Assembly: GCA_022600955.1 (NCBI GenBank)
Contig: JAHZJK010000024.1
Span: 58,003-122,002, forward strand
DNA: 64,000 nucleotides
Reading direction: 5' to 3'
From: Gammaproteobacteria bacterium
GTDB lineage: Bacteria; Pseudomonadota; Gammaproteobacteria; Steroidobacterales; Woeseiaceae
The stretch's first letter is position 1, and each line of letters begins with the position of its first letter. The notes under the pieces were generated by a model. That model saw only the letters and a program-made list of their open reading frames with translations, was not told the DNA's origin and searched no databases. Made by a program: the position numbers and the translations under genes. Below, piece after piece: positions 9,096 through 19,600 of the stretch.

Positions 9096-9590
9096 ATGGC
9101 CCGGAAGAAACATCACTACAGGCGTCGTAAGGGAAACGACTACGAGATTGATGTCACCACCTTCTTGAATCTCATGGTGGTGCTGGTTCCGTTTCTCCTG
9201 ATAACCGCCGTGTTTTCGCGCATCACCATCGTGGAGCTGGACTTGCCGAGTAATGCCGGTGCCGCTACCCCGCAGGTCGAGAGCTTCCGCGTGGAGGTCA
9301 TCGTCAGAGAGGCCGGCATTGAAATCAGCAACGGTACATCGATCATTGCGACGGTGCCGAAGCAGGAAGACGAATACGATTTCGAGGCGCTCTCCGAAAT
9401 GATGGTTGCGCTGAAGCAGGAGTATCCCGATATCGATACGGCTTCGGTGCTTATGGAGGCCTACATTCCCTACGACTACCTGATTCAGGTCATGGACATT
9501 GTTCGTACAGTCGAAGTGCCTACTGACATTGAAGATGAGTACGAGCTGTACGCACTGTTCACCGATATCTCTGTCGGAGAAGCGCCGTGA
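9096..9590 (+). CDS. ExbD/TolR-family protein, proton-carrying Asp replaced by Asn
   Basis: A 164-residue inner-membrane protein with a basic N-terminus, one membrane segment (about residues 23-43, FLNLMVVLVPFLLITAVF) and a periplasmic ExbD-type domain (VELDLPSN, then VEVIVREAGIEIS). Aligned with E. coli ExbD (TPFIDVMLVLL), the essential membrane Asp25 is Asn25 here (TTFLNLMVVLV). The next gene keeps the Asp. The pair may form a hetero-oligomer in which only one subunit carries protons. The stop overlaps the start of the second ExbD, so the two are translationally coupled. Confidence 0.9.
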   Translation: MARKKHHYRRRKGNDYEIDVTTFLNLMVVLVPFLLITAVFSRITIVELDLPSNAGAATPQVESFRVEVIVREAGIEISNGTSIIATVPKQEDEYDFEALSEMMVALKQEYPDIDTASVLMEAYIPYDYLIQVMDIVRTVEVPTDIEDEYELYALFTDISVGEAP

Positions 9591-10093
9591 GAAACTCGCG
9601 CCGCATCAAACGCATGGGCCGAAATCGCCTGAAGATTTCGAAAATGAATCTGACCTCGCTGATGGACGTTTTCACGATTCTCGTATTCTTCCTGCTCGTC
9701 AACACGGGCTCTGTTGAAGTGCTCGATTCGCCCAAGGAAGTCAGCTTGCCGGAGTCACGGGTAGAGACGAAGCCGCGAGAGACCGTGGTGATATTCATCA
9801 GTCCGACCGATGTACTAGTGCAGGGTCAGCTGGTCGCGCATGTTGACGAAATCCTCGCGGACAAAACGAGTGTGCTCGACCCAATCGCCGCGCGCCTTGC
9901 GGAGTTAAAGGAAAACGTGATCGGTACCAACACACAAGCCGTCGCAAGCAGCCAGGAAGTGACGATTCTCGCCGACAGGTCAGTACCGTTCGTGGTCATC
10001 AAAACGATCATGTCGACGTGTACCGGCGAGGGATACGAGAACGTGTCCCTTGCGGTGACGCAGAAAGGCGGCGCCCAGGTGGCAGCGAACTAG
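9587..10093 (+). CDS. ExbD/TolR-family protein with intact membrane Asp
   Basis: A 168-residue ExbD/TolR homologue that starts at a GTG inside the GTGA overlap with the preceding ExbD. A basic N-terminus leads into one membrane segment (about residues 24-42), with Asp27 in SLMDVFTILVFFLL at the position of E. coli ExbD Asp25. The periplasmic domain begins at PKEVSLPES, the usual ExbD strand. Together with the ExbB-like channel it should couple proton flow to motion of the TonB-like protein encoded next. Two adjacent ExbD genes with one ExbB gene are also known in Agl/Glt-type and some TonB systems. Confidence 0.92.
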   Translation: MRNSRRIKRMGRNRLKISKMNLTSLMDVFTILVFFLLVNTGSVEVLDSPKEVSLPESRVETKPRETVVIFISPTDVLVQGQLVAHVDEILADKTSVLDPIAARLAELKENVIGTNTQAVASSQEVTILADRSVPFVVIKTIMSTCTGEGYENVSLAVTQKGGAQVAAN

Positions 10094-10117
10094 CGCTGCT
10101 GGTTTGGAGGTGGAAGC

Positions 10118-11524
10118 GTGTCCGAAGAAGAACTTCTAAACGAGGAACAGTCGCTCCAGACGGAGTTTGAGCAATCCGAGCAGCAACTGGCGGATCTCGA
10201 ACGAAATCTGCAGAGCCTCGGCGACGAGCTTGCGGAGCTCGCTGACAAGAGTCATGAGTTCGACTTGCTGCAGCGAATCTGTCGCTCCATGGAGGAACTC
10301 GACAATCTGGGCGCCACAGACCTGTTCTGGAGTGGACAGGACGATGCCGAATCACGCGGCGCCAGGCTTTCAAGCGCGTATCAGAAAATCGACGAGCACA
10401 ATGCCGCTATTGACCGCATCGAGGATCGTCGCAGCGCGCTGTTCGCACAAATAGACGACCAGAATCTGACACTGGATCAACTGCACTACGATCTGGTCGA
10501 CATAGCCGACCGCCGAGAGGAGCGTGAGGGCGAATGGCTGGTCGAGCGTGACGCCAACGCGATCGCCGCGCACAACCAGGTTATGCCATGGTCACGCGGG
10601 AACGAAGAAGATGAGCGTTTTCGCACCTCTCTCTGGTCATCGCTGGCGGCGTCTTTCGTATTTGCTTTGCTGCTCGGTTCCATTGCGATTCCTATCATCG
10701 AGCGCGACCGCATTACAGAAGTGCCTGAACGAGTCGCGAGGCTGGTACAGCAGAACAATGAACGACCGCGCAATGAGCGGGAGCCCGAACCCGTTTTCGA
10801 GGAGCTTCCTGAGCCCGAACCCGAAGAGCTGGCCGAAACGCTGCCAGACGAAGTCGTACCAGAAACCAGCAGTGAGCCCGCCGTGGCAGACAATGCCAAG
10901 GTCGACACCCGCGAGCAGGTGAAATCGAAAGGCATCCTGGCATTCCGCGACAGCTTTGCCAGCAGCGCCAGCTTGCGGCCGACGGCACAACTCGGCTCAC
11001 AGGCCCGATTCAGCAATGCCGGGTCCGACGCTACCGGCCGGCCGACACGATCGATGGTCACGTCAAATGCACCCGGCTCAAGTGGCGGCATCAACCTCGC
11101 CGACATCAGCCGTAATGTCGGCGGTGGCGGTCAGGGTATCGACGGCGTGCAGGTTTCCCGCGTTTCCAGTTCGATCGGAACCGGCGGCAACGGCACCTCG
11201 GATCGACCGCGCAGCGGTGGTGTTTCCGCAGGTCGTACGGATGAGGAAATCCAGATCGTTTTCGATCGCTACAAAGCCTCACTGTACCGTCTCTACAATC
11301 GAGAGCTTCGCAAGGACCCGACGCTGCGCGGCCAGATAACGCTGAAGTTGACCATTGAGCCCGACGGGTCTGTCTCATTCTGTGTCATGCAGTCTTCCGA
11401 CATGAATGCGCCCATGCTGGCCCAACAGGTTGTCGAACGAGTCATCGGTTTCGACTTCGGTGCCAAAGAGGACATCGTTGCAGTTACCATAATCTACCCA
11501 ATCGACTTCCTGCCGGCCGCCTGA
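10118..11524 (+). CDS. TonB-like protein with AgmX/PglI C-terminal domain
   Basis: A 468-residue protein starting at GTG 10118, supported by GGAGGTGG just upstream. Residues 1-165 are a cytoplasmic, highly charged coiled coil. One membrane segment (about 173-193, SLAASFVFALLLGSIAIPII) follows, then a Glu/Pro-rich spacer (PEPVFEELPEPEPEELAE), a Gly/Ser-rich stretch, and a TonB_C-like end (about 375-468: IQIVFDRYKASLYRLYNREL, GQITLKLTIEPDGSVSFC, VIGFDFGAKEDIV). The end matches the AgmX/PglI C-terminal domain known from myxobacterial gliding proteins. The long cytoplasmic coiled coil is unusual, as ordinary TonB has only a short cytoplasmic tail. It is probably the energised arm of the machine, reaching through the periplasm to the outer-membrane components. 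Confidence 0.85.
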   Translation: MSEEELLNEEQSLQTEFEQSEQQLADLERNLQSLGDELAELADKSHEFDLLQRICRSMEELDNLGATDLFWSGQDDAESRGARLSSAYQKIDEHNAAIDRIEDRRSALFAQIDDQNLTLDQLHYDLVDIADRREEREGEWLVERDANAIAAHNQVMPWSRGNEEDERFRTSLWSSLAASFVFALLLGSIAIPIIERDRITEVPERVARLVQQNNERPRNEREPEPVFEELPEPEPEELAETLPDEVVPETSSEPAVADNAKVDTREQVKSKGILAFRDSFASSASLRPTAQLGSQARFSNAGSDATGRPTRSMVTSNAPGSSGGINLADISRNVGGGGQGIDGVQVSRVSSSIGTGGNGTSDRPRSGGVSAGRTDEEIQIVFDRYKASLYRLYNRELRKDPTLRGQITLKLTIEPDGSVSFCVMQSSDMNAPMLAQQVVERVIGFDFGAKEDIVAVTIIYPIDFLPAA

Positions 11525-11757
11525 ACGCGCTACAAGGGCAGTGATTTCATACTCTTTTCAGAGGCTTATTTTCGAACACACAAGGTGTGACGCAGTTCAC
11601 CCTTTGCGACCAATCTATGCGCCATAGTGAGCCTTAGATTCCGATAAACAGAACGTACACCGGCCCAAAGAGCAGGACGCTCACGGGGCAACGGGATCGC
11701 CCTCGAATCAGCAAACTCGAGCGGGCTTTCTCCATTGGCAGAGTTGCTGCCAGCGGT
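11525..11757 (+). promoter_or_regulatory. Intergenic region before the DUF11 gene
   Basis: This 233-base gap is the largest inside the run and is the most likely site of an internal promoter for the DUF11/OmpA pair. It contains an imperfect inverted repeat, AAGGTGTGA (11582-11590) facing TCACCCTT (11597-11604). I see no convincing -35/-10 pair and no terminator with a T-tract. Confidence 0.25.
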
Positions 11758-14700
11758 ATGACATTAGGGATGATGGCGACGACACACTCACACTTCGCGA
11801 CGCGTGCCAGTGCAATGAAGAGTTTCATTGTATTCATGGCGATGTCGGTTCTTGCGTCGGCCGCAATCGTGCCGTCCGGAAACGCACTGGCAGCCGAAAT
11901 CACGTTTGTTTCCGTGGTCGGCGCGTGGCGTGACCCGGTCGACAATGTTCCCGGCGTTCAGCCTGGCGATCCCGTCATCGTAAACGGTGATCCGATCTCG
12001 AGCATCAGCTGGGGCACAGCGACGGGCCCGCAAAGTGGCTACGACTTTATCGCAACGCTGCCGCCACCGTTCGACCTGCCGGGCCCCATCCCGTACTTTT
12101 CTCTCGGCACGTTTCAACATCGCAACTTCGAGGTCGGTGACCCCTCACTGGTTTCGGCGGAGCTCGACGTGTTACTCGTGCTTGCGATCGACGGCGTACC
12201 CACCGGGCCACTGAACTTTACGTTCACGCTGAATCATGAAGAAACCCCGAACAACCTGGATCCTTGTCCCTATCCGACGCCGCCTGGCGAGGGCTGCACG
12301 GACCGGGTGACCATCGTCGCCTCGGCGGAGCCGACAACCTTCAACGTTGATGGCGTGGATTACACACTGGAGATGAGCTTCCTGGACAACGGTAGTCCGG
12401 TCGATGAGTTCATCACGAGAGAAGGCGATACCGTCAACAGTTCCGGCCTGGTCGGTGAGTTCACATTGCCGCCGGGTCTCACCGTTACGAAAACGGGCCC
12501 GGCTACGATGCGACTCGGCGAGTGGGGCAACTTCGTCATCGGGGTGCAAAACGAGAGCGAGTCCGACGCGTACACGGCGACGCTGCTCGACCAGCTTCCG
12601 GATGGACCGACCGGCGGCATGTGCGACACGGTGCCGGAAGTACTGAGCGCCCGTGTATTCGCCGCCGATGGTGTTACCGCAATTCCCGGCAAGGGCCCGC
12701 TTGCCGAGGGTGCCGATTACACGCTCGCATACAGCGGTGCCACGTGCGAACTGACATTCAACACACTGAGTGCAGCGTCTGTGATCGGTGTGAACGAACG
12801 CCTGGTTATTACTTATCGCACGCAACTTGATGCTGACTCACAGGACGGCGTCATACTGACGAACGTCGCCGCCGCGACCGAGTGGTTCAACTCGGACGCC
12901 TCGACAAACTACCGGCGTAATCTGACGGACGGCACTGTCGGTGTCGGCGATCATGAAGACGCGCACAGTGTCACGGTCGACCTGCCATCGCTGCTGTTTG
13001 AAAAGACAGTCGTGAATGTGACGACAGGCGAAGACCCCGGCACCGTTGCGACGCCCGGCGATACACTGCGATACACATTGCGAGTCGAAAACGCCGGCAA
13101 TACGCCGCTTGACGTTTTCGAGATTTCCGATGAACTCGACAACCTGAACGCGACGCCAATGTTCGCGGCCGGAACGCTGGTCGTGACGTCGGCCGCCAAC
13201 GGTATCGACAACTCCGATGCCAACGGTGGTACAGCGGGAACTGGCCTGGTCGATATCAGCGGACTCAGCCTGGGCGGATTGGGCGATTCTGTGTCTATCG
13301 AATTCGAGGTGCAGCTCGCATCCGTCATTGCCAATGACAGCATTGTCCTCAACCAGTCAGAGGCAATGTCCAACGGCTATCCGATCGCGCTGAGTGACGA
13401 TCCGTACGTCAATGGCGTAGCCGACCCGAATGTTGTCGGTGACGAAGATCCTACTGAAATCCTGATTCAGTCTGCACCGGCATTCACGGTTGAGAAAATC
13501 TCGACCTATCTCGAGGGCAATCCGAACGTGTTGCTTGCGGGCGAGTCGATGCGTTACACGATCACCGTGCAGAACACGGGCACCGACAACGCGACCGGCG
13601 TCAACATCGTCGACCAGATACCCGCTAACACGACCTACGTCGCTGATAGCACGATGTTGAACGGTATTGCCGTGCCTGATGCGGCGAGCTCGGCGCTCGT
13701 CGACGGGATCCTCGTGAATGCACCCGAGGATACAACGCCGGGTTACATGAACGCCGGCGTCGCCGACAATGTTGCAACGATTACTTTCGACGTCATGGTC
13801 GATCCGGGTGTTCCGGACGGCACCATCATTTCAAACCAGGCGTTCGTCAGCGCGGTCGACCAGGGTGTCGCCGATCAACCATCAGATGATCCGCGAACGG
13901 ATGTGCCCGACGACCCGACACTGGATGTCGTTGGCAACTTCCCGCTGCTGTTCGCTGCGAAATCCGCAGCTCTGCAGATCGACAATGGCTCCCCGGGTAT
14001 CGTCGACCCTGACGATACGCTGCGCTACACCATCACGATGTATAACAATGGCAGCGTGCCGGCGACGCTCGTCGAGCTGTTCGACGACGTGCCAACCTAC
14101 ACGAGCTACGTTGCCGACAGCACAACGCTGAATGGCGCGCCGCTTGGCCAGCCGGACGGTGGCGTATTCCCGCTTGCGGCACGCATTGATGTCAGTTCCG
14201 CCGATCTGCCGTTGCCGGGGCCCGGTGAGGGCATACTGTCGCCCGGCGAATCGGCCGTCGTGCAGTTCGATCTGCTGGTCGATACCGCGACGCCGCGCGG
14301 CAGCCTGATTGTGAACCAGGCCACGGTCTACAGCGCGGAGGTCGCAAACCTCCTGACCGACGGTGATGGCAACCCGGCAACCGGTCCGGAACCGACCGTT
14401 GTCGTTGTCGGCGATGCGCAGGCACTGACGATCGTCAAAGAGGTCTCCGTCGTTAACGGTGGGCCGGCGCGGGCCGGAGAAACGCTCGAGTACGTCGTGA
14501 CCGTGCAAAACGTTGGCCTCGTGCCGGCGTTGTACGTCAGGATCCGCGACGACCTGGATGAGGTAAACCCGAACTACCTGACGTATGTCGATCAGTCAGC
14601 AACCCTGAACGGGCTGGCGACCGGCGTCAGCTTTGCCGACCCGGTGATCACGGCTGACTACTTCGCGACCTACGGGGCGCTTGGGCCCGGCGAGACGGTG

Positions 14701-16695
14701 GTATTGCGTTTTCGCGCCATTATCGATCCGAACCTTGCCGAAGGCACGACTATAGTAAACACCGCGCGCGCGTACTGGGACGACCCGGAACAGCAGGCAG
14801 AAGCAACGGTCATGATCGATGTCGGCGCGATGCCGGACGCCGGGATGCTGAGTGGCTATGTCTGGCATGACGCGGATCACGAGAATACTTTCGGCACGCT
14901 CGAACGGCCGCTCGAGAGCTGGCTGGTCGAACTGTCGCTGGATGGCGAGCCGGTACGTTCGATGATGACGGATGTCGATGGCTACTACCTGTTCGCGAAT
15001 GTCATTCCGAACTACGACCCGAACTCGATGTATTCCCTGCGCTTTAGTGCGCCGGGCGCCGTTTCGACAACCGCATTGCTGGGCGCGACAGACTCCGACT
15101 TCACGGATGGCCAGCAGGAAATTACCGAGATCGATGTCCAGGAAGGCAGCAATCTGCTTGGGTTGAACATGCCGGTCGACCCGAACGGCGTTGTCTACGA
15201 CTCAGTCAGCAGGACGCCGGTTCGCGGCGCCATCGTGACCATGGCTGACCCGCGCAATGGCGTTGCACTGCCGAGCGCGTGTTTCGACGACCCGAATCAC
15301 CAGGGCCAGGTCACTGTAGGCAACGGCTACTACAAGTTCGATATCAATTTCTCCGATGCAGCCTGTCCGAGTGGTCTCAACTACCTGATGCAGGTTGTTG
15401 CCCCGGACACGAGCTTTGTACCGGGTGTTTCGGAGCTGATTCCGCCGACCTCGGACGAAACAACGCTGCCGTTCGACGTACCGGCCTGTCCGGGGTCGAC
15501 GAATGACGCCGTGTCAGGCGTATTGCCAACCTGTGAAGCCCAGGCCTCCGAGTTCGCGCCGCCAACATCGGTTCCTGCGCAAAGCGCCGCGACCGACTAC
15601 CACCTGTTCCTGCGGCTGAGCTCCGCACAGGTGCCTGGCTCAAGTCAGCTCTTTAACAACCACGTACCGCTGGACCCACGCCTTGACGGGGCGATTGCGA
15701 TCACCAAGACCACACCGTTGTTAAACGTGACGCGCGGACAGCTTGTGCCTTACGTCATTACTATCAGGAACTCGTTCGGCGAAGAGCTGCAGGACGTCAA
15801 CGTGATTGACAGCTTCCCGGCTGGCTTCCGTTACATCGAGGGATCTGCGAGATTTGATGACCAGCCGCTTGAACCTACCGTTGTCGGTCGCGACCTGGTC
15901 TGGTCTGGCTTTACGCTCGCCATCGACGGGCGTCACACGATCAAACTACTGCTGGCACCGGGTGCTGGCGTCACTGAAGGTGAGTTTGTTAACCGGGCGC
16001 AGGCGACCAACGCACTGTTGGGCAGCGCCATATCGGAACAGGCATCAGCGACGGTACGCATCATCCCGGACCCGACATTCGACTGCACCGATGTAACCGG
16101 CAAGGTATTCAGCGATAACAATCGCAATGGTTACCAGGACGAAGGCGAAGAGGGCTTGCCTGGTGTGCGCGTGGTGACGGCGAAGGGCCTCGTCGCGAGT
16201 ACCGATTCCTACGGTCGCTATCACATCACCTGCGCCATCGTTCCGCACGAGAGCCGTGGCAGCAATTTCGTTCTGAAAGTCGACGACCGGACGCTGCCGA
16301 GCGGCTTCCGCACATCGACGCGCCCGGTGCAGGTGCAGCGAGCGACCCGCGGTAAAGCGCTGCGCGTCAATTTCGGAGCGTCGATACACCGTGTCGTCGG
16401 TCTTGATATCGCAGATGCGGTCTTCGAGCCAAACGACGTGCGCATGCGTCAGCAATGGGAGCCGCGTATATCGCTGCTGCTCGAAGAGTTACAGAAGGCG
16501 CCGGCAACACTGCGTCTCTCGTATGTCGCAGATATCGAACCGGAAGCGCTGGTACTGCAACGCCTGGAAAGCCTGAAAACGCAGATCAAGACTGCATGGG
16601 AAGCGCAGAACTGTTGTTATGAACTGGTTATAGAGCCGGAGGTTCACTGGCGTCTCGGTGCACCGGCAGACGTACCGCGTGGAGGTGAGCAATGA
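11758..16695 (+). CDS. Giant DUF11/SdrD-B repeat surface protein
   Basis: A 1645-residue exported protein. The signal peptide lies at about residues 20-46 (MKSFIVFMAMSVLASAAIVPSGNALA), so the ATG at 11815 is an alternative start; neither has a strong SD. A beta-rich N-terminal domain is followed by DUF11-type repeats beginning near residues 240, 410, 575, 730, 890 and 1314, each with the pattern G-(D/E)-x-L-x-Y-x-(V/I)-x-(V/I)-x-N (for example DTLRYTLRVENAGN, ESMRYTITVQNTGT). SdrD-B/Cna-B-like units sit near 1030 (GYVWHDADHENTFG) and 1444 (GKVFSDNNRNGYQDEGEEGLPG). The last ~100 residues look like a divergent OmpA-type fold. No barrel or sorting signal is visible. It overlaps the OmpA/barrel gene by 4 bp, so the two are probably one functional pair at the outer membrane. 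Confidence 0.85.
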   Translation: MTLGMMATTHSHFATRASAMKSFIVFMAMSVLASAAIVPSGNALAAEITFVSVVGAWRDPVDNVPGVQPGDPVIVNGDPISSISWGTATGPQSGYDFIATLPPPFDLPGPIPYFSLGTFQHRNFEVGDPSLVSAELDVLLVLAIDGVPTGPLNFTFTLNHEETPNNLDPCPYPTPPGEGCTDRVTIVASAEPTTFNVDGVDYTLEMSFLDNGSPVDEFITREGDTVNSSGLVGEFTLPPGLTVTKTGPATMRLGEWGNFVIGVQNESESDAYTATLLDQLPDGPTGGMCDTVPEVLSARVFAADGVTAIPGKGPLAEGADYTLAYSGATCELTFNTLSAASVIGVNERLVITYRTQLDADSQDGVILTNVAAATEWFNSDASTNYRRNLTDGTVGVGDHEDAHSVTVDLPSLLFEKTVVNVTTGEDPGTVATPGDTLRYTLRVENAGNTPLDVFEISDELDNLNATPMFAAGTLVVTSAANGIDNSDANGGTAGTGLVDISGLSLGGLGDSVSIEFEVQLASVIANDSIVLNQSEAMSNGYPIALSDDPYVNGVADPNVVGDEDPTEILIQSAPAFTVEKISTYLEGNPNVLLAGESMRYTITVQNTGTDNATGVNIVDQIPANTTYVADSTMLNGIAVPDAASSALVDGILVNAPEDTTPGYMNAGVADNVATITFDVMVDPGVPDGTIISNQAFVSAVDQGVADQPSDDPRTDVPDDPTLDVVGNFPLLFAAKSAALQIDNGSPGIVDPDDTLRYTITMYNNGSVPATLVELFDDVPTYTSYVADSTTLNGAPLGQPDGGVFPLAARIDVSSADLPLPGPGEGILSPGESAVVQFDLLVDTATPRGSLIVNQATVYSAEVANLLTDGDGNPATGPEPTVVVVGDAQALTIVKEVSVVNGGPARAGETLEYVVTVQNVGLVPALYVRIRDDLDEVNPNYLTYVDQSATLNGLATGVSFADPVITADYFATYGALGPGETVVLRFRAIIDPNLAEGTTIVNTARAYWDDPEQQAEATVMIDVGAMPDAGMLSGYVWHDADHENTFGTLERPLESWLVELSLDGEPVRSMMTDVDGYYLFANVIPNYDPNSMYSLRFSAPGAVSTTALLGATDSDFTDGQQEITEIDVQEGSNLLGLNMPVDPNGVVYDSVSRTPVRGAIVTMADPRNGVALPSACFDDPNHQGQVTVGNGYYKFDINFSDAACPSGLNYLMQVVAPDTSFVPGVSELIPPTSDETTLPFDVPACPGSTNDAVSGVLPTCEAQASEFAPPTSVPAQSAATDYHLFLRLSSAQVPGSSQLFNNHVPLDPRLDGAIAITKTTPLLNVTRGQLVPYVITIRNSFGEELQDVNVIDSFPAGFRYIEGSARFDDQPLEPTVVGRDLVWSGFTLAIDGRHTIKLLLAPGAGVTEGEFVNRAQATNALLGSAISEQASATVRIIPDPTFDCTDVTGKVFSDNNRNGYQDEGEEGLPGVRVVTAKGLVASTDSYGRYHITCAIVPHESRGSNFVLKVDDRTLPSGFRTSTRPVQVQRATRGKALRVNFGASIHRVVGLDIADAVFEPNDVRMRQQWEPRISLLLEELQKAPATLRLSYVADIEPEALVLQRLESLKTQIKTAWEAQNCCYELVIEPEVHWRLGAPADVPRGGEQ

Positions 16696-19600
16696 AATCA
16701 CTGAACCGCCTGGCTGCACTCTGGCTTCTGCTGCCGTTGACCGCGATGGCGCAGGACGTTGACGAGACGTCGATGGGTGAGGCTGTAGAGCGTCACCTGA
16801 CAAACGACATCGACTTTACACAGTGGGTGCTCGACCCCAGTCGCCTGGCGACCGAAGCAAGCGATGAAATCGGGACCCGCGAAACACTGGAAGACGGTCT
16901 TGAAACCGTGAAGCTCGGCAATGTGGTTGCACCGATTCTTTTCGAGACCGGTGTTGCGCAGATTCCCGAGGGTACGGTCGAGGCACTGGGTGAGATTCTC
17001 GACGGTATGAAAGACCGCATGAATGTTCGCCTGCACCTTATCGGGCATGCGGACAACCAGCCGCTGTCGCCGCGTCTCGTGAAGATCTATACAGACAATA
17101 TGGGCCTGTCGCACGAACGTGCCGGCGAGGTAGCTGAGTACATGCAAACGGCACTAGCATTGCCGCCCGAAGCCGTTACCTATTCATGGCAGGGTGATCT
17201 GAGTCCAGTCGCTTCCAACAGCACGTCGTCTGGCAGGGCACAGAACAGGCGCGTTGAGGGTGAGGTCTGGTATGACGAGCGGGTCGATAAGCTTGGGCTC
17301 GAAGAGTTCCTCGTTGAACACGAGGTCAAGACGATCAAGGTCTGCCGCATCGAAACGGTTTGTAAACTGCGCTACGTCGACGGGCACTCTAAGCGCGCCC
17401 GCGTTCAGAACCTGATCGCGCCGCTGCACTACGGGGCCGAATCTGCGCAGGTTGATGACGACTTCGTCCAGCAGGTGCGTGAGGGTTTCAGCAACCTCGG
17501 CAGCAAAGAGAACGTTGTCGTGAAGTTCGTTGGCTACACGGACGGCACACCGCTGGCGGGCCGCACAGAACGTATTTACGGCGACCACACGGGCCTGTCG
17601 AAAGCACATGCGCGGCGCGTTGCACTGGCAATACAGGATGAGTTGAAACTACCGACCAGTTCCATCGAAAGCGACGGCCGCGGTGCCGAAAGGCCGATTG
17701 CGAGTAACGAGACATCACAGGGACGCGCACTGAATCGCCGCGTCGAAGTCGAATTCTGGTACGACGATCCGCTGCAGGATCTGCCGGACGAACCGCAGAT
17801 GTGTCCGGGTGACGCGGGCGCCGAGATGGTGACGAGAGTTTATGACCCACCCTGGGGCAGCATTAGCGACCTGAGCTTTGCGGACGGTAAGCCCGTCATT
17901 GCGGACGGTTACACGGCATTACTACGGCGCGGCCTGCAGGACGTGGCAGACAAGACCAAACCGCGACTGCGTTTTGTCGGCTACACACGTAACGAGCGCC
18001 TTGCGCGCCGCACGGCGGGTGTCTACACAGATGACGTTGGTCTGTCGGCATCACGCGCACGGCGTGCAATGGAACAGATCGCCACGGACATGAACCTCGA
18101 TCCTGCCGAAACGGAATTCGAAGGGCGCGGCTTCGTGCACTCGGACGACGTTGTTAACGCAGGCTTTGTGCAGGGCGAGACGTCACATGTGTCCGTGCAG
18201 GTTGTCTACGACGAGCTTGCGTTGCTGGACGACTACGACGGTGTTGATGTTACGCGCATGACACGTGAGCTGAGCCCGGAGAACGCGCTGGGTCTGAATC
18301 TCATGCGGATCACCGTCGATGGTGAACCGATCGACGATCCGAAGCGCAGCTCGGCAGACATCCAACGTTGTACCGACGTAGCCCTCGCGAAAGCGGACAT
18401 CCAGTTTGGCTTCGACAACCTGCGTTCTGCGCCGCGACTGAGTGTTCTGGCAGAGCCGCAACGCATCGCGGTTGCAGCACTCGATAACGGTGAGATTTAC
18501 GCGTCGGAAGTGACCTTCCGCATGTACACGAACTACTCGCATTTCGTTGACCGGGCTGAGATTCGCGTCTTCGAAACCGGGCAATCGCTTGAGAGCGAGC
18601 CTCTCGATGTCGTTGCCCTGAACGTGGACGGCAGCTCATCGTGGCGGCCGACCTCCGACAGTTTCCGCGCACCGGCCGAAAAGCTGGCGTACGTGCTCAG
18701 GGCCTACGGCGAGGACGGCAATTTTGACGAGACGGCGCCGCAAGCACTGCTGATCGACTATGACGAAGAGGTCGCCCTGGAAGAAATCGAACTGGACCAT
18801 GGGTGGGACGATTCGTCGTACCAGGACGCCATGCTGTTCTCGGCCTACGGTGAGAATACGCTGGGCATGCACAACATCGGCCTGAGCAGTGGCACAGTGA
18901 GTGTACGCGGCAGCGGCATCGCAAAAGACCAGGAAGTCTTTGTGGCTGGCCGGCCGATCCCGGTGGACGAAAACGGTGAGTTCATCGCGGAAGAAATTCT
19001 GCCGCAGGGGCTGCATACGGTTGAAGTCGCGGTGCTGAATAGCGAAAGACACGGCGAACTGTATCTGCGTGACCTCGAGTTCGAGAACAACGACTGGTTC
19101 TACGTAGGTATGGCAGACCTGACGGTGTCAGGTGGCAAGATCAGCGGCCCGATCGACCTGTTGCAGGGTGCGAACTCGGGCAGGGACCCTGACTCTGACC
19201 TTGATGCGCGCCTGGCGTTCTACGTGAATGGCAAGTTCGGCGATCACTGGCGTGTAACGGCCAGCGCGGATACGCGTGAGGGTCCGATCGAAGATATCTT
19301 TAGCGGCTTTATGGACAAGTCGCCTGACGCGTTCTTCAGGCGCATCGACGAGCAGTACTACTACCCGACATTCGGTGACGACAGCACGGTCGCCGAGATG
19401 GCGCCGACGATGGGCAAGTTCTACGTTCGCGTCAGCCAGGACGACACGTTCGGCCAATGGGGCAACTTCAAAGTCGCTTACCTGAACAACGAGCTGGCAC
19501 ACGTCGATCGCGGCATGTACGGCGCAAACGCGCATCACCAGTCCGATGCGACGACTGAGTTCGGCGAACGCAAATACGCCGCGGATGTGTTTGCAGCAGA

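Noticed and set aside
11758-16695. Autotransporter
   Set aside because: The C-terminus has no barrel strands or terminal aromatic residue; the barrel is encoded by the next gene instead.
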